A stretch of DNA of 64,000 nucleotides from Haloarcula pellucida (GTDB lineage: Archaea; Halobacteriota; Halobacteria; Halobacteriales; Haloarculaceae), in NCBI RefSeq assembly GCF_014647235.1, contig NZ_BMOU01000002.1:417-64416 (forward strand), in the 5' to 3' direction. Shown here one piece after another: positions 8,724-16,893 of this stretch. The position numbers were made by a program, and so were the translations under genes. How positions within the stretch are numbered: position 1 is the stretch's first letter; each line of letters opens with the position of its first letter. The notes under the pieces were generated by a model that searched no databases, was not told the DNA's origin, and was given only the letters and a program-made list of their open reading frames with translations.

Positions 8724-9976
8724 CAGAGCCACCTCCTGACGAACGACTCCAGCGTGAGACGGAGCGGTTCGTCGGGGTCCCAGTCGACGACCGGGGCACC
8801 GCTCTCCTCTAGCACCCGGACGCGCTGTGCCCGTTCGGCGGTGCTGACCGCCTTCCCGACGGTCGTCGTCGCGGCCAGTCGCGGCGAGACGACGCTGACG
8901 TCGTGCCGGTGGGCCGCGAGTCGTTTCGCGAGGGCGACCATCTCGTCGTCGAGCAGCGGCGAGACGAGGACCACCTGTGCCGAGGCCGGTACCCACGCCA
9001 GCAGGTCCCGCTCCGGCGACACCGAACTGCGGTCCGCAACCGTCTCGGCGTCGGCAAACAGCTCCCGGCCGGTGGCGGCGTGGTCGGCCCCGACGCCGGG
9101 GTCGAGCGCCCGAACTCGATCGGGGTAGAGGCCGACGCCGACGCGGTTGCCGCCGGCCAGTAGTTCGTAGAACGTCCGCTCGGCGGCGTACAGGGACAGT
9201 TCCGACCCGGTCGGCCGGTCGGTTTCCGTCCGGGTATCGGCGGCCGCCGACCGGTCCACCAGCAGGACCACCGTCGCGGCGTGTTCCTCCTGGTACTCGA
9301 CCGTCGAGAGTTCGTTCGTGCGGGCGTAGCGCCGCCAGTCGATGCGTCGGGCCGGATCGGAGGTCCGGTACTCGCGGGTGCTGTGGAAACTGATGCCCTC
9401 GCCGGCGATGTCCGTCGGTATCTGGCCGGCCCGCCGGGCGGTCTGACTCGTCAGCGGCACGTCCTCGACGGGCACCTCACAGCGGAGCGTCGTCTCGACG
9501 GGCACGGTCCCTCTGCTGTCGTACTCGCCGCTCAGGCCCACGGAGGCGACGGTGAGGTCGCCGAAGTCGTGCGTACCGCGCTTGGCGATCACGTCGTAGG
9601 CGACCGTCCCCGTCTCCCCGGCGCCGAGCGAGAGCGACTTCCGGGGGCTCCCCTCGGTGACGCCCAGTTCCCCGGGGACACCGTCGACCACGCGGAGGTC
9701 GGTCACGGCGTCGGCACCGGTGTTGGTGACCGAGAGCGTGACCGTGACCGACTCGCCCGGCGCGGGCGTCTCGGGGTCGAGCGTTCGCTCGGCCGACAGG
9801 CGGTCGGTCGCCGGGTCGGGCGTGGTCAGTTCGCCGTAGAGCACGTAGACGATGGGGACCGCGCCGGTCGCGTAGACGACGGGCGACTGGAGGGCCACAC
9901 CGAGGACGACCGGGACCAGTATCGCGCCGACGAGGTGGCGATAGCGGTTGGTCCGCTCTGCCGTCGGATCGGTCAT
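8723..9976 (-). CDS. DUF58 domain protein
   Basis: A 417-residue protein with two N-terminal hydrophobic segments (about 14-50), then an Ig-like/DUF11-type domain (about 60-170, PGESVTVTLSVTNTGADAV) and a C-terminal DUF58/VWA-like region with the signature TSDPARRIDWRRYARTNEL followed by VVLLVDRSAA. DUF58 proteins pair with MoxR ATPases in many prokaryotes. It overlaps its upstream neighbour by four bases and its downstream neighbour by one, so it sits in a tight operon. The TM segments suggest it presents the DUF58 domain at the membrane. Confidence 0.88.
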   Translation of the reverse strand: MTDPTAERTNRYRHLVGAILVPVVLGVALQSPVVYATGAVPIVYVLYGELTTPDPATDRLSAERTLDPETPAPGESVTVTLSVTNTGADAVTDLRVVDGVPGELGVTEGSPRKSLSLGAGETGTVAYDVIAKRGTHDFGDLTVASVGLSGEYDSRGTVPVETTLRCEVPVEDVPLTSQTARRAGQIPTDIAGEGISFHSTREYRTSDPARRIDWRRYARTNELSTVEYQEEHAATVVLLVDRSAAADTRTETDRPTGSELSLYAAERTFYELLAGGNRVGVGLYPDRVRALDPGVGADHAATGRELFADAETVADRSSVSPERDLLAWVPASAQVVLVSPLLDDEMVALAKRLAAHRHDVSVVSPRLAATTTVGKAVSTAERAQRVRVLEESGAPVVDWDPDEPLRLTLESFVRRWL

Positions 9977-10599
9977 CCGTCACCCTCCCGCTGTCGGTCT
10001 CGCTCCGCGAGCGCCAACAGCGCCCGTTCGACGCGTCCGATTCGACGGGCGGCCGCTCTGTCGCCGAGGAACCACTCCCAGACCCGTGTCAGCAGCGACG
10101 GCCGGAACTCGGGGTCGGGACTCAGGACCGCCGCGGCGTAGGCGTCGTCGGTCCACTCCCCGGATTCGATCCGCGCTCGCGCCCGTTCGGGGCGTTCCTG
10201 ATACGCGTCGGCGACGAGCGGGACCGCCGCCTCGCGGACGTCTTCGAGCAGGAGCGCCGGGTCGAGGTCGCCTCGGGTCCCCTCGGTTCGCAGCCGTTCG
10301 ATGCGCTCGTCGAGGTCCCGCTGCATCACTCCCTCGTCGCTCGCGGCCGCCGTCTCTGGGTCCGAGACGTCGAACGCCGGGCGGCGGGTCGGGGCCTGCA
10401 AGACGGCGACGGTCCCGGCGAACAGGCCGGCGACGGTCCCGAGTCCCAGCCAGACGAACGCCGAGTCCGTCGGGACGAGCGCGAGCGCCCGCTGGAACTG
10501 CGGGGGATACAGCGCCGGTCGGAGCAGCGCCGTCGACGCGGCGCTGACGAGGCCGACGACGACGGCGAGTTTACACACCCGGAAGACCGTTCCGATCAC
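9973..10599 (-). CDS. DUF7269-like membrane protein
   Basis: A 208-residue protein with two N-terminal transmembrane helices (about 10-28 and 46-66), then a charged, helical cytoplasmic domain rich in Arg and Glu. From memory it matches the haloarchaeal family DUF7269, found between DUF58 and transglutaminase genes. It overlaps both neighbours by four bases. The function is unknown beyond this operon association. Confidence 0.7.
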   Translation of the reverse strand: MIGTVFRVCKLAVVVGLVSAASTALLRPALYPPQFQRALALVPTDSAFVWLGLGTVAGLFAGTVAVLQAPTRRPAFDVSDPETAAASDEGVMQRDLDERIERLRTEGTRGDLDPALLLEDVREAAVPLVADAYQERPERARARIESGEWTDDAYAAAVLSPDPEFRPSLLTRVWEWFLGDRAAARRIGRVERALLALAERDRQREGDG

Positions 10600-13500
10600 G
10601 CGTCTCCCCCCTCGGTCGCCGCGGCGCCGTCGCTTGCCCCGTCGTCGTCACTTCCGAGGTCGGTCGCGGCCTCGGTGACCGCCGCGAGGGTGTCGGTGTC
10701 AAGCGGGTAGTGGCCGTATCTGACGTGGCGGAAGGCGTCGGTTATCCGCTCGACTCGTTCGGACGGATAGCCGTGGGACTTCGCCGCCGAGGCGACCCGA
10801 ATCGGCGTCTCCGTCAGCGAGGCCCCGGGCGTCCGCTCGGCCAGTTCCACCCACGCCTCGACGACCGTCGCTATCGTCGTCTCGTCGGGCGCGTCGGGGT
10901 CGGCGGCGGCCGCGGCTACGAGTCCGGCCTCCGTCGTCGCCGCGTCGTCCGCGCCCCCGGCGGTACGGGACGCCGCGAGCGCGGCCCGGAGGCGGCCCGG
11001 CAGCGCACGGAGCGCCGCCGGGAGGCCGCGGAGCCACGCGGCCAGCGCGGTCAGGAGCGTCCCGAGCGCGGCGACCACCGTCGGTGCCTGTCTGATGGCC
11101 TCCTCGATTCGCGCGCTCGCTCGGCGGGCGGCGTCGACGAGGGTTCGACCGACGGCTGCGACCATCTCACCGGCCGCGAGGACGGCGTCGACGACCCACC
11201 GAACCGTCCGCCGGGTCAGCCCCGCCGTCGCCGCCCCGCCGCGAGCGGCCTGTCCGACCAGTCCGTACCGCCGGGTGAGGCCGACCACGGCACCGACGAG
11301 GAGCGCCGCCGCGCCGCCGTAGAAGGGCCACAGCGGCCCAGTGGTGTGCCCGCGTGTGGCCCCCCGCTGGACCGTCCGCTGGAACGACGGCCGCGGCGGC
11401 AGTAGCGCGACCGTCGCCACGAAACGCCCGTTCGCGTCGGTTCGCGCGACGGCAGTGTCACCCCGCAGGACGGTGGCGTTCGGGACCGGATGGCCGGCGA
11501 TGGTGGCGTTCCCGGTCACCTGCTGTCCCGGAATCGCTCGCCCCTCCAGCGAGACGTTGATCGCGGTCGGGAGCGGCGCGTCCGCCGCGGCGCTCAGTTC
11601 GCCGCGCCTGACGGTCACGTTCAGCCGCTCGCGGTAGGGCACCGTCACCGTCGCCGTCCCGTTCTCGTCGGTCCGCCCCCGTCGCTCGCCGTCGACGCGG
11701 ACCGTCGCGCCGCGGAACGGGTCGCCGGCCAGCGTCGCCGTCACGCGGTGTGGCTGGCCGGGAACGGGGTCCCGTGCCAGCGTCAGCGACGTGTTCGAGC
11801 GGACGGCGAACGCCCGTTCGGCCGTCGCCTCGCCCCGCGAGACGGTCAGCGGGCCGTCGCGGACGTACGGTACCGTGACGACGGCGACGCCCTCGTCGTC
11901 GGTACGCCCCGCCCGCTGTCCGCCGATGGTGACCGTCGCTTGCCGGACCGGCACGCCGTCGACGGCGGCAGCCACCCGAACCGTCTCGCCGGGCCGGCGG
12001 GCCTCGCCGACGTCGAGCGAGACGTTCAGGTCAGTGCCGCGAAACGCCGCTGCCCCGTCGGCCCCGCTCCGCCGGACCACGATTCGATACTGCTCGTAGT
12101 AGGGCACTCGCACCGTCGACTCGCCGTCGGCGTCCGTCTGGCCGACGATGTCGCCGGCCACTCGCACCGTCGCGTTCGGGACCGGAACGCCGTTGATAGC
12201 GGCCCGAACGGTGGTCTCGGTGCCGGGGGTCTGCGTCGTCGCGTTCGAGAGGCCGGACGCGGTCACGTCGACGTCGGTGTCGATGTCGTCGTAGGTCCGG
12301 GCTCCCTCCGCGTCGCCGCGCGTGACCGTCACGGTGAACGACTCCTGATACGGGATTCGGACGGAGGCGGTGCCGTCGCTGTCCGTCGTGGTCACCGCCA
12401 CGCCGTCGACGCGGACCGTCGCGTCGGCGACCGGAACCCCCTCTATCTCGGCTCGAACCGTCGCGTTGGTCCCCGGCGTCCGGCGCGCTATCGAGGAGAG
12501 ACCGATGGTCGTGTTCAGTTCTCGGCCGCCGCCGTCGCCGGTCTGCTGGGCGAACTCCGGCGACGGTCGTTCGTCGGGGAACGACCCACGGGAGAGGGCG
12601 TTCGTCTCGTCGCCCTCGCTGGTGTTCTCGACCGCGACGACGTCGACGTGGTACAGGACCTTCGAGTCGGGAATCGTTATCGAACCGCCGAGGCCGACCG
12701 ATTCGGGATTGCTCCCGGCGGCCGCCGAGGGCGACTGGCCGGCGCCACTTCCGCCGGATTCGCTCTGTGTTCCGCTTCCACCGTCGCCTTGCTGGCCGTC
12801 GTCACCCGACTGGCTCCCTTCGGACCCGCCCTGTTGGCTCCCGCTGTCGCCACCCTCGGCCTGCCGTAGCGCCTTGTAGACGCTCACGTTCAACTGGGTG
12901 GCGTAAGGGACGACGCCGTCCACACGGCCGAGACCGTCCGTCCGACCGATGGCCTCGCCGTTGAACGTGACGAGCGCGTCGCCGAGTCGCTGGCCGCCGA
13001 GCGTGACGACGACCTGTATCTCGTTGCCCGGGACGACCCGGCCGTCGAGTCGCACGTCCGCGTCGACTTCCGGTGGCCGGTCGGCCGCGGTCTGTCGGAC
13101 TCGGTCGGCGTCGGTCCGTGCGAAGTTCGGGTCCGTCTCCGGGCGGTCGAAACTCGCCTGCGTCGTCCCGGACTCCCGGAGTGCCTCCCGGTCGGCCGGC
13201 GTCGGGTCGAAGGTGACCCACCCGGTTTCGGGGACGTACACCTCGACCCACGCGTGGGCCTTCGAGCGGTCTATCCGCAGGCTCCCGTCGTCGGCCCGGC
13301 CCGAGGCGGGCGCGTACCCCTGTACGTATCTGGCCGGGACGCCCTGCGTTCGCAGCATCGCCACCATCGTACTCGCGAAGTACATGCAGTACCCCCGCTC
13401 CATCTCCGTCGCGAACGTCGTCGCGTAGTGCTCGGAGGGCCGGACTATCTGCGTCGAGTAGGCTTTCTCGGTCTGGAGCCACTGCTCGATCAGTATCGCA

Positions 13501-14498
13501 CGCTCGTACGGCGTCGTCGCGTTCCGCGTGACCTCGTCGGTCAGCGTCCGCAGGCGGTCGGGCGTGTCGGCGGGCATCTGCGTGTAGCGCCGCTCTACGT
13601 CCGCTGGGTACGCCCGCCCGGCCGTCTGGAGGTCCTCGGTGGACCATCCGGGGAGCGTCGCCGTCGCGGTGTAGGTGGTCCCGTTCGGAAGCGCGGCCGA
13701 GGCCGGTTCGACCCCTGCGCCCGTCGTCGCGACGCCGTCGGCGTCGAGGCCGTCGACGCCCTCCGGTCGCCACGGCACGGGGACGGCAGCCGTCTGGTTG
13801 ACGACCGTATAGCGAAGGCGCACCTGCTGTCCGGCCCGCGGGTAGTCACTCGCCGGCCGGGACCGCTCCGCGTCGCTCGCCTGCCACCCCGACCCGGTGT
13901 AGCGCGCGTAGGAGACGGTCCGCCAGTAGGGGTCCTCCTGCGGGCCGATGGCACAGGTCTGGCCGACCACGTCGGCGACGACGGCGGGGTCGTTGAGGCC
14001 CAGTCGAGCGGCGTCGGCCCGCGTGCAGTTGCTGACCGCACCGGCCGCTCCAGCCGACCCGGATCCGCCGGACCCGCCCGCTCCGGACTGTCCGCTCTCA
14101 CCGCTGGACGTCCCTGTCTCGGACTGACTTCGGGCACCGAGGCCGCCGTCCGCGGACTGTGACAGCGCTCCTTCGAGGCCCGATTCGTCCCACGTCGTGC
14201 TCGTCTCCGCACTGTTCTCGTCGTCCGCCCCGTCGGTCCCGCTGGTGTCCCCGCTCTGTCTGTCTCCGGTCGGCTGGCTGTCGGCGTCGCTCGACTGCCC
14301 CCCGGACGGTGGCGTCGCCGCGCTGTCCCCGTTTGATGCGCCGACGGCGTCGCCGGACGGTCCCGCTCCGGCGGCCGACGGCGTCGCGACTGGCCCGGAA
14401 CTCAGCAGGGGTGCCGATAGACCGAAACTCGCGACACAGAGGAGTGCCAGCGTCACCGATAGCACTCGGTTCGCGTCCACAGTTGCTGTCTGACGCAT
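10596..14498 (-). CDS. Giant surface transglutaminase-like protein with DUF4129-type C-terminus
   Basis: A 1300-residue exported protein. It has a signal sequence (about 12-32), a long Ser/Gly/Gln/Asp-rich low-complexity segment (about 35-150), and a transglutaminase/protease core with the triad C371 (GYCMYFAS), H415 (AHAWVEVY) and D431 (TFDPTP). There follow a second low-complexity stretch and six to seven repeats of about 80 residues of carboxypeptidase-regulatory-like type (V-x-V-x-G-x-x-x-G-x-T-D-x-x-G-x-A-x-V-x-V-P-Y). A transmembrane segment near residue 1050 leads to a helical cytoplasmic tail ending in a DUF4129-like domain. It is first in the operon with DUF7269-like, DUF58 and DUF7519-like genes. 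The likely role is a cell-surface cross-linking or peptidase enzyme matured by the MoxR system; this is inference. Confidence 0.85.
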   Translation of the reverse strand: MRQTATVDANRVLSVTLALLCVASFGLSAPLLSSGPVATPSAAGAGPSGDAVGASNGDSAATPPSGGQSSDADSQPTGDRQSGDTSGTDGADDENSAETSTTWDESGLEGALSQSADGGLGARSQSETGTSSGESGQSGAGGSGGSGSAGAAGAVSNCTRADAARLGLNDPAVVADVVGQTCAIGPQEDPYWRTVSYARYTGSGWQASDAERSRPASDYPRAGQQVRLRYTVVNQTAAVPVPWRPEGVDGLDADGVATTGAGVEPASAALPNGTTYTATATLPGWSTEDLQTAGRAYPADVERRYTQMPADTPDRLRTLTDEVTRNATTPYERAILIEQWLQTEKAYSTQIVRPSEHYATTFATEMERGYCMYFASTMVAMLRTQGVPARYVQGYAPASGRADDGSLRIDRSKAHAWVEVYVPETGWVTFDPTPADREALRESGTTQASFDRPETDPNFARTDADRVRQTAADRPPEVDADVRLDGRVVPGNEIQVVVTLGGQRLGDALVTFNGEAIGRTDGLGRVDGVVPYATQLNVSVYKALRQAEGGDSGSQQGGSEGSQSGDDGQQGDGGSGTQSESGGSGAGQSPSAAAGSNPESVGLGGSITIPDSKVLYHVDVVAVENTSEGDETNALSRGSFPDERPSPEFAQQTGDGGGRELNTTIGLSSIARRTPGTNATVRAEIEGVPVADATVRVDGVAVTTTDSDGTASVRIPYQESFTVTVTRGDAEGARTYDDIDTDVDVTASGLSNATTQTPGTETTVRAAINGVPVPNATVRVAGDIVGQTDADGESTVRVPYYEQYRIVVRRSGADGAAAFRGTDLNVSLDVGEARRPGETVRVAAAVDGVPVRQATVTIGGQRAGRTDDEGVAVVTVPYVRDGPLTVSRGEATAERAFAVRSNTSLTLARDPVPGQPHRVTATLAGDPFRGATVRVDGERRGRTDENGTATVTVPYRERLNVTVRRGELSAAADAPLPTAINVSLEGRAIPGQQVTGNATIAGHPVPNATVLRGDTAVARTDANGRFVATVALLPPRPSFQRTVQRGATRGHTTGPLWPFYGGAAALLVGAVVGLTRRYGLVGQAARGGAATAGLTRRTVRWVVDAVLAAGEMVAAVGRTLVDAARRASARIEEAIRQAPTVVAALGTLLTALAAWLRGLPAALRALPGRLRAALAASRTAGGADDAATTEAGLVAAAAADPDAPDETTIATVVEAWVELAERTPGASLTETPIRVASAAKSHGYPSERVERITDAFRHVRYGHYPLDTDTLAAVTEAATDLGSDDDGASDGAAATEGGDA

Positions 14499-14576
14499 GC
14501 GAATACCCCTGACATGAAAAGCATGTGGGACGACTCAACGCACGATATCTCGTCGCGGGACGGGGTGGTAAGCCTT

Positions 14577-15021
14577 ATCGGCGGCAGTCGCCTACGTTCG
14601 CCCGGCAGCGGGAGGCCGGCTCCCGTGCCGAGAGGCATGAGGAAAGTCCCCCCACCTGCTGGACGGGTGACCGGACGCAAGTCCGGGGCGGGAGACCGTC
14701 GGCTATGGAACAGCAACGACACGTCGTCACAGGACCGATGAGGTGCGCGAATCCCGAGCGACGGGGCGTGTGCGGCACTCCGTGCCGCGATTCGAGGCGG
14801 TGACACCGCCTCGACCCGGAAGCGAGGGAGAGATAACCCACCGAGGGCCACCGTGGGGCACCGTCCGGTGTCCGACGCCTGTGACGGACCGATGGAACGG
14901 CGAATCCTCACCGGTGCAAGGCCGCGTCGACAGGTAGTCCGGTACCGCGCGCGAGCGCTGGACGCGGCCGCTGAGCCGAATGCCGGCCCGAACAGAAGGG
15001 GGCTTACTCCCCGCAGCCGAT
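14577..15021 (+). ncRNA. rnpB: RNase P RNA (archaeal type A)
   Basis: The universally conserved CR-I sequence GAGGAAAGTCC lies at 14639-14649 and CR-V (ACAGAAGGGGGCTTAC) at about 14992-15007. The ends pair as helix P1: ATCGGC (14577-14582) with GCCGAT (15016-15021). This gives about 445 nt, in the haloarchaeal range. It cleaves the 5' leaders of tRNA precursors. All open frames across it are shadows. It diverges from the transglutaminase gene, with 78 bp between them. Confidence 0.95.
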
Positions 15022-15065
15022 TTGTGGCCAGAACCGACTAATAGCGACAGGTCGACCAACAGACG

Positions 15066-16061
15066 ATGGACCGACGACTGGCGGGTGCGATAGCGCTGTG
15101 TCTGGTGCTGGGCGGATTGGCCGGGTGTAGCGCCGCGTCCGAGGCGCTTGACTCGACGTCGGAACTCGTCGAGCGCGGCCACCCGTTCGCCAACGAGACG
15201 GTGACCGTCGCCGTCGACGGAACCGCCCGCGAGCGAGCGCTCGCCGCGGACGGACTGGCCTACTGGGAAGCGAATGCACCGGAGTACGCCGGCTTCACCG
15301 TCGACTTTCGCGTCCTCGAATCGGGCGAGACGCCCACAGAAGGACCGCCCGACGTCGAGATAACCTTCGTCGAGACGGTCACCGACTGCGGCGAGTCCGA
15401 CTACTCCGCGGGGTGTGCGCCGCGGCTCACCGCCTCCACGCGGGTCGACCGCCCGGCAGAGGTGTCGATACGACGCGGCTTCGCCGACGAGTCGACGCGA
15501 CTGATCGTCGAACACGAGGTGGGGCACCTGCTAGGCCTGCGCCACGGCGACCCGCCGAGAGACGTGATGCGCCACCAGCGAACGCTGGCGACCCTCCCGC
15601 GACCGAACGCCAGCGAGCGCCCGGTCCCGTGGAACGACACCACGCTGACGGTCGCGGTTCGAAACGAGAGTCTCTCGGCCGAGGAGCGGGCGGCCTACCG
15701 CGAGGAGGTGGCCTACGCGCTTGCGTACGTGACCGAGGGTGCCGACGGCGCCGTCCCGTCGAACGTCTCCGTCGAACTGGTGGCGGCCCCCGAGGACGCT
15801 GACGTGGTGGTCGGACCTGTCGCGTCGAGCGAGTGCCGGAGCGACGCGGGCTCTTGCCTGCTCGTCGAAGGGGCGGACCCGGACCGCGACGGCGCTATCG
15901 AGACGTACACGCGCGCCGAGATTCTGCTCGTCGACCTCGATACGGAGGCGACCAGTTGGCACGTCGCCCGGCAACTGCTCGGCGTCCTCGGCGACGACGG
16001 CCTGCCCGCCCGTCTCACCGACGCCAGCTACGAGCAGCGCCGGGGCGCGTGGCACGGGTAG
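15066..16061 (+). CDS. Lipoprotein zinc metalloprotease (metzincin-like)
   Basis: A 331-residue protein with a lipobox LAGC (lipidated C21), so it is probably anchored outside the membrane. H150-E-x-x-H154-x5-H160 (HEVGHLLGLRH) is the extended zinc motif of metzincins, and a Met follows soon after (DVMRH), as expected for a Met-turn. The upstream region (about 40-150) resembles a matrixin-like fold. The C-terminal half repeats a similar degenerate layout (TLTVAVRNESLSAEERAAY... and STSWHVARQLLG-like) without the zinc ligands, suggesting duplication with decay. It starts 45 bp after RNase P RNA. Confidence 0.82.
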   Translation: MDRRLAGAIALCLVLGGLAGCSAASEALDSTSELVERGHPFANETVTVAVDGTARERALAADGLAYWEANAPEYAGFTVDFRVLESGETPTEGPPDVEITFVETVTDCGESDYSAGCAPRLTASTRVDRPAEVSIRRGFADESTRLIVEHEVGHLLGLRHGDPPRDVMRHQRTLATLPRPNASERPVPWNDTTLTVAVRNESLSAEERAAYREEVAYALAYVTEGADGAVPSNVSVELVAAPEDADVVVGPVASSECRSDAGSCLLVEGADPDRDGAIETYTRAEILLVDLDTEATSWHVARQLLGVLGDDGLPARLTDASYEQRRGAWHG

Positions 16062-16101
16062 GTCCGACGGTTTCAAGCCCGCGCCGGGCGGAGTCGCCCC
16101 T

Positions 16102-16716
16102 ATGACCGCCGACGATCTCATCGAATCCGTCCGCGACGACCAGCAGACAGAACTCTCCCGACTCGGCTCCTCGAAGACGCTGTACGCCGACACTCGCGGC
16201 GAGATGGAACCCGCCGCCGTGCGTGCGGCCGCTGCCGCGCGCGAGCAGGCAGCCCACGACACCTTCTCGGCGTGGGCCGACGACGAGAGCGACACCGCGG
16301 CCGCCGGCCTCTTTGCCGATGCGGCCGAGGACGCCGCCGGCCGACTGGACGGGGTGGGCGCCGACCCGGCCGACCGCGACTTCGCGATGCACGACGCGCT
16401 CTCCGACCTGACCGACACCGTCGAGCGACTGGGCGGCCTCGTCGGCTGGACGCTCGTCGACGAGAAGACGAAGGGCCAGCTAACCGGGTTCTTCACGGGA
16501 CAGGCCGACCCCCAGACCGCCAGCACGTTCCGGAGCGCCGGCAACGACGTCGAGGCCCTGCGTGAGGACGCCGCCGAACTGCTGGACGAGACGTGTGCCG
16601 ACGGAGACGACTGGGACGCCGCCGAAACCGCCGCCGTCGACGTCGTCTCGGCGGCCTACGACGACTACTTCGAGACGCTCGAAGAACTGGGCGTCAACCC
16701 GAAGCCGGTCTGTTGA
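16102..16716 (+). CDS. Rubrerythrin/ferritin-like helical protein
   Basis: A 204-residue, almost all-helical acidic protein. I chose the ATG at 16102 because the longer frame overlaps the protease gene and is basic. It starts MTADDLIESVRDDQQTELSRLGSSKTLYADTRGEM, which from memory matches a haloarchaeal family annotated as rubrerythrin-like. The canonical ExxH di-iron motifs are not clear, so iron binding is doubtful. It is 40 bp downstream of the metalloprotease gene and may be co-transcribed. Confidence 0.65.
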   Translation: MTADDLIESVRDDQQTELSRLGSSKTLYADTRGEMEPAAVRAAAAAREQAAHDTFSAWADDESDTAAAGLFADAAEDAAGRLDGVGADPADRDFAMHDALSDLTDTVERLGGLVGWTLVDEKTKGQLTGFFTGQADPQTASTFRSAGNDVEALREDAAELLDETCADGDDWDAAETAAVDVVSAAYDDYFETLEELGVNPKPVC

Positions 16717-16857
16717 GCCCCGTTTCGCCACTGCTCTCCGGAGACCCTCGGGTCGCCGCGTCACGCCGACGGTCCGCGCTCTCTTCGCGGCTTCGCCGCT
16801 GTGCGTCTTCGAGGGCCGCTCACTTCGTCGTCTGGCGACGGTGCCGCCCGACTGCCC

Positions 16858-16876
16858 GAGGGACCGACGGTCCCTC
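16858..16876. terminator. Perfect hairpin between convergent genes
   Basis: GAGGGACC (16858-16865) and GGTCCCTC (16869-16876) form an 8-bp stem with a 3-nt loop. It lies between the ferritin-like gene (ends 16716) and the transducer-like gene (ends 16894). It may act as a bidirectional terminator. The same hairpin sequence recurs at 18907-18933. Confidence 0.45.
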
Positions 16877-16893
16877 GCTGTTTTCGCCGCTCG

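Noticed and set aside
14727-15527. 266-residue minus-strand frame over RNase P RNA
   Set aside because: It overlaps the conserved RNase P RNA core and has no recognisable protein feature.
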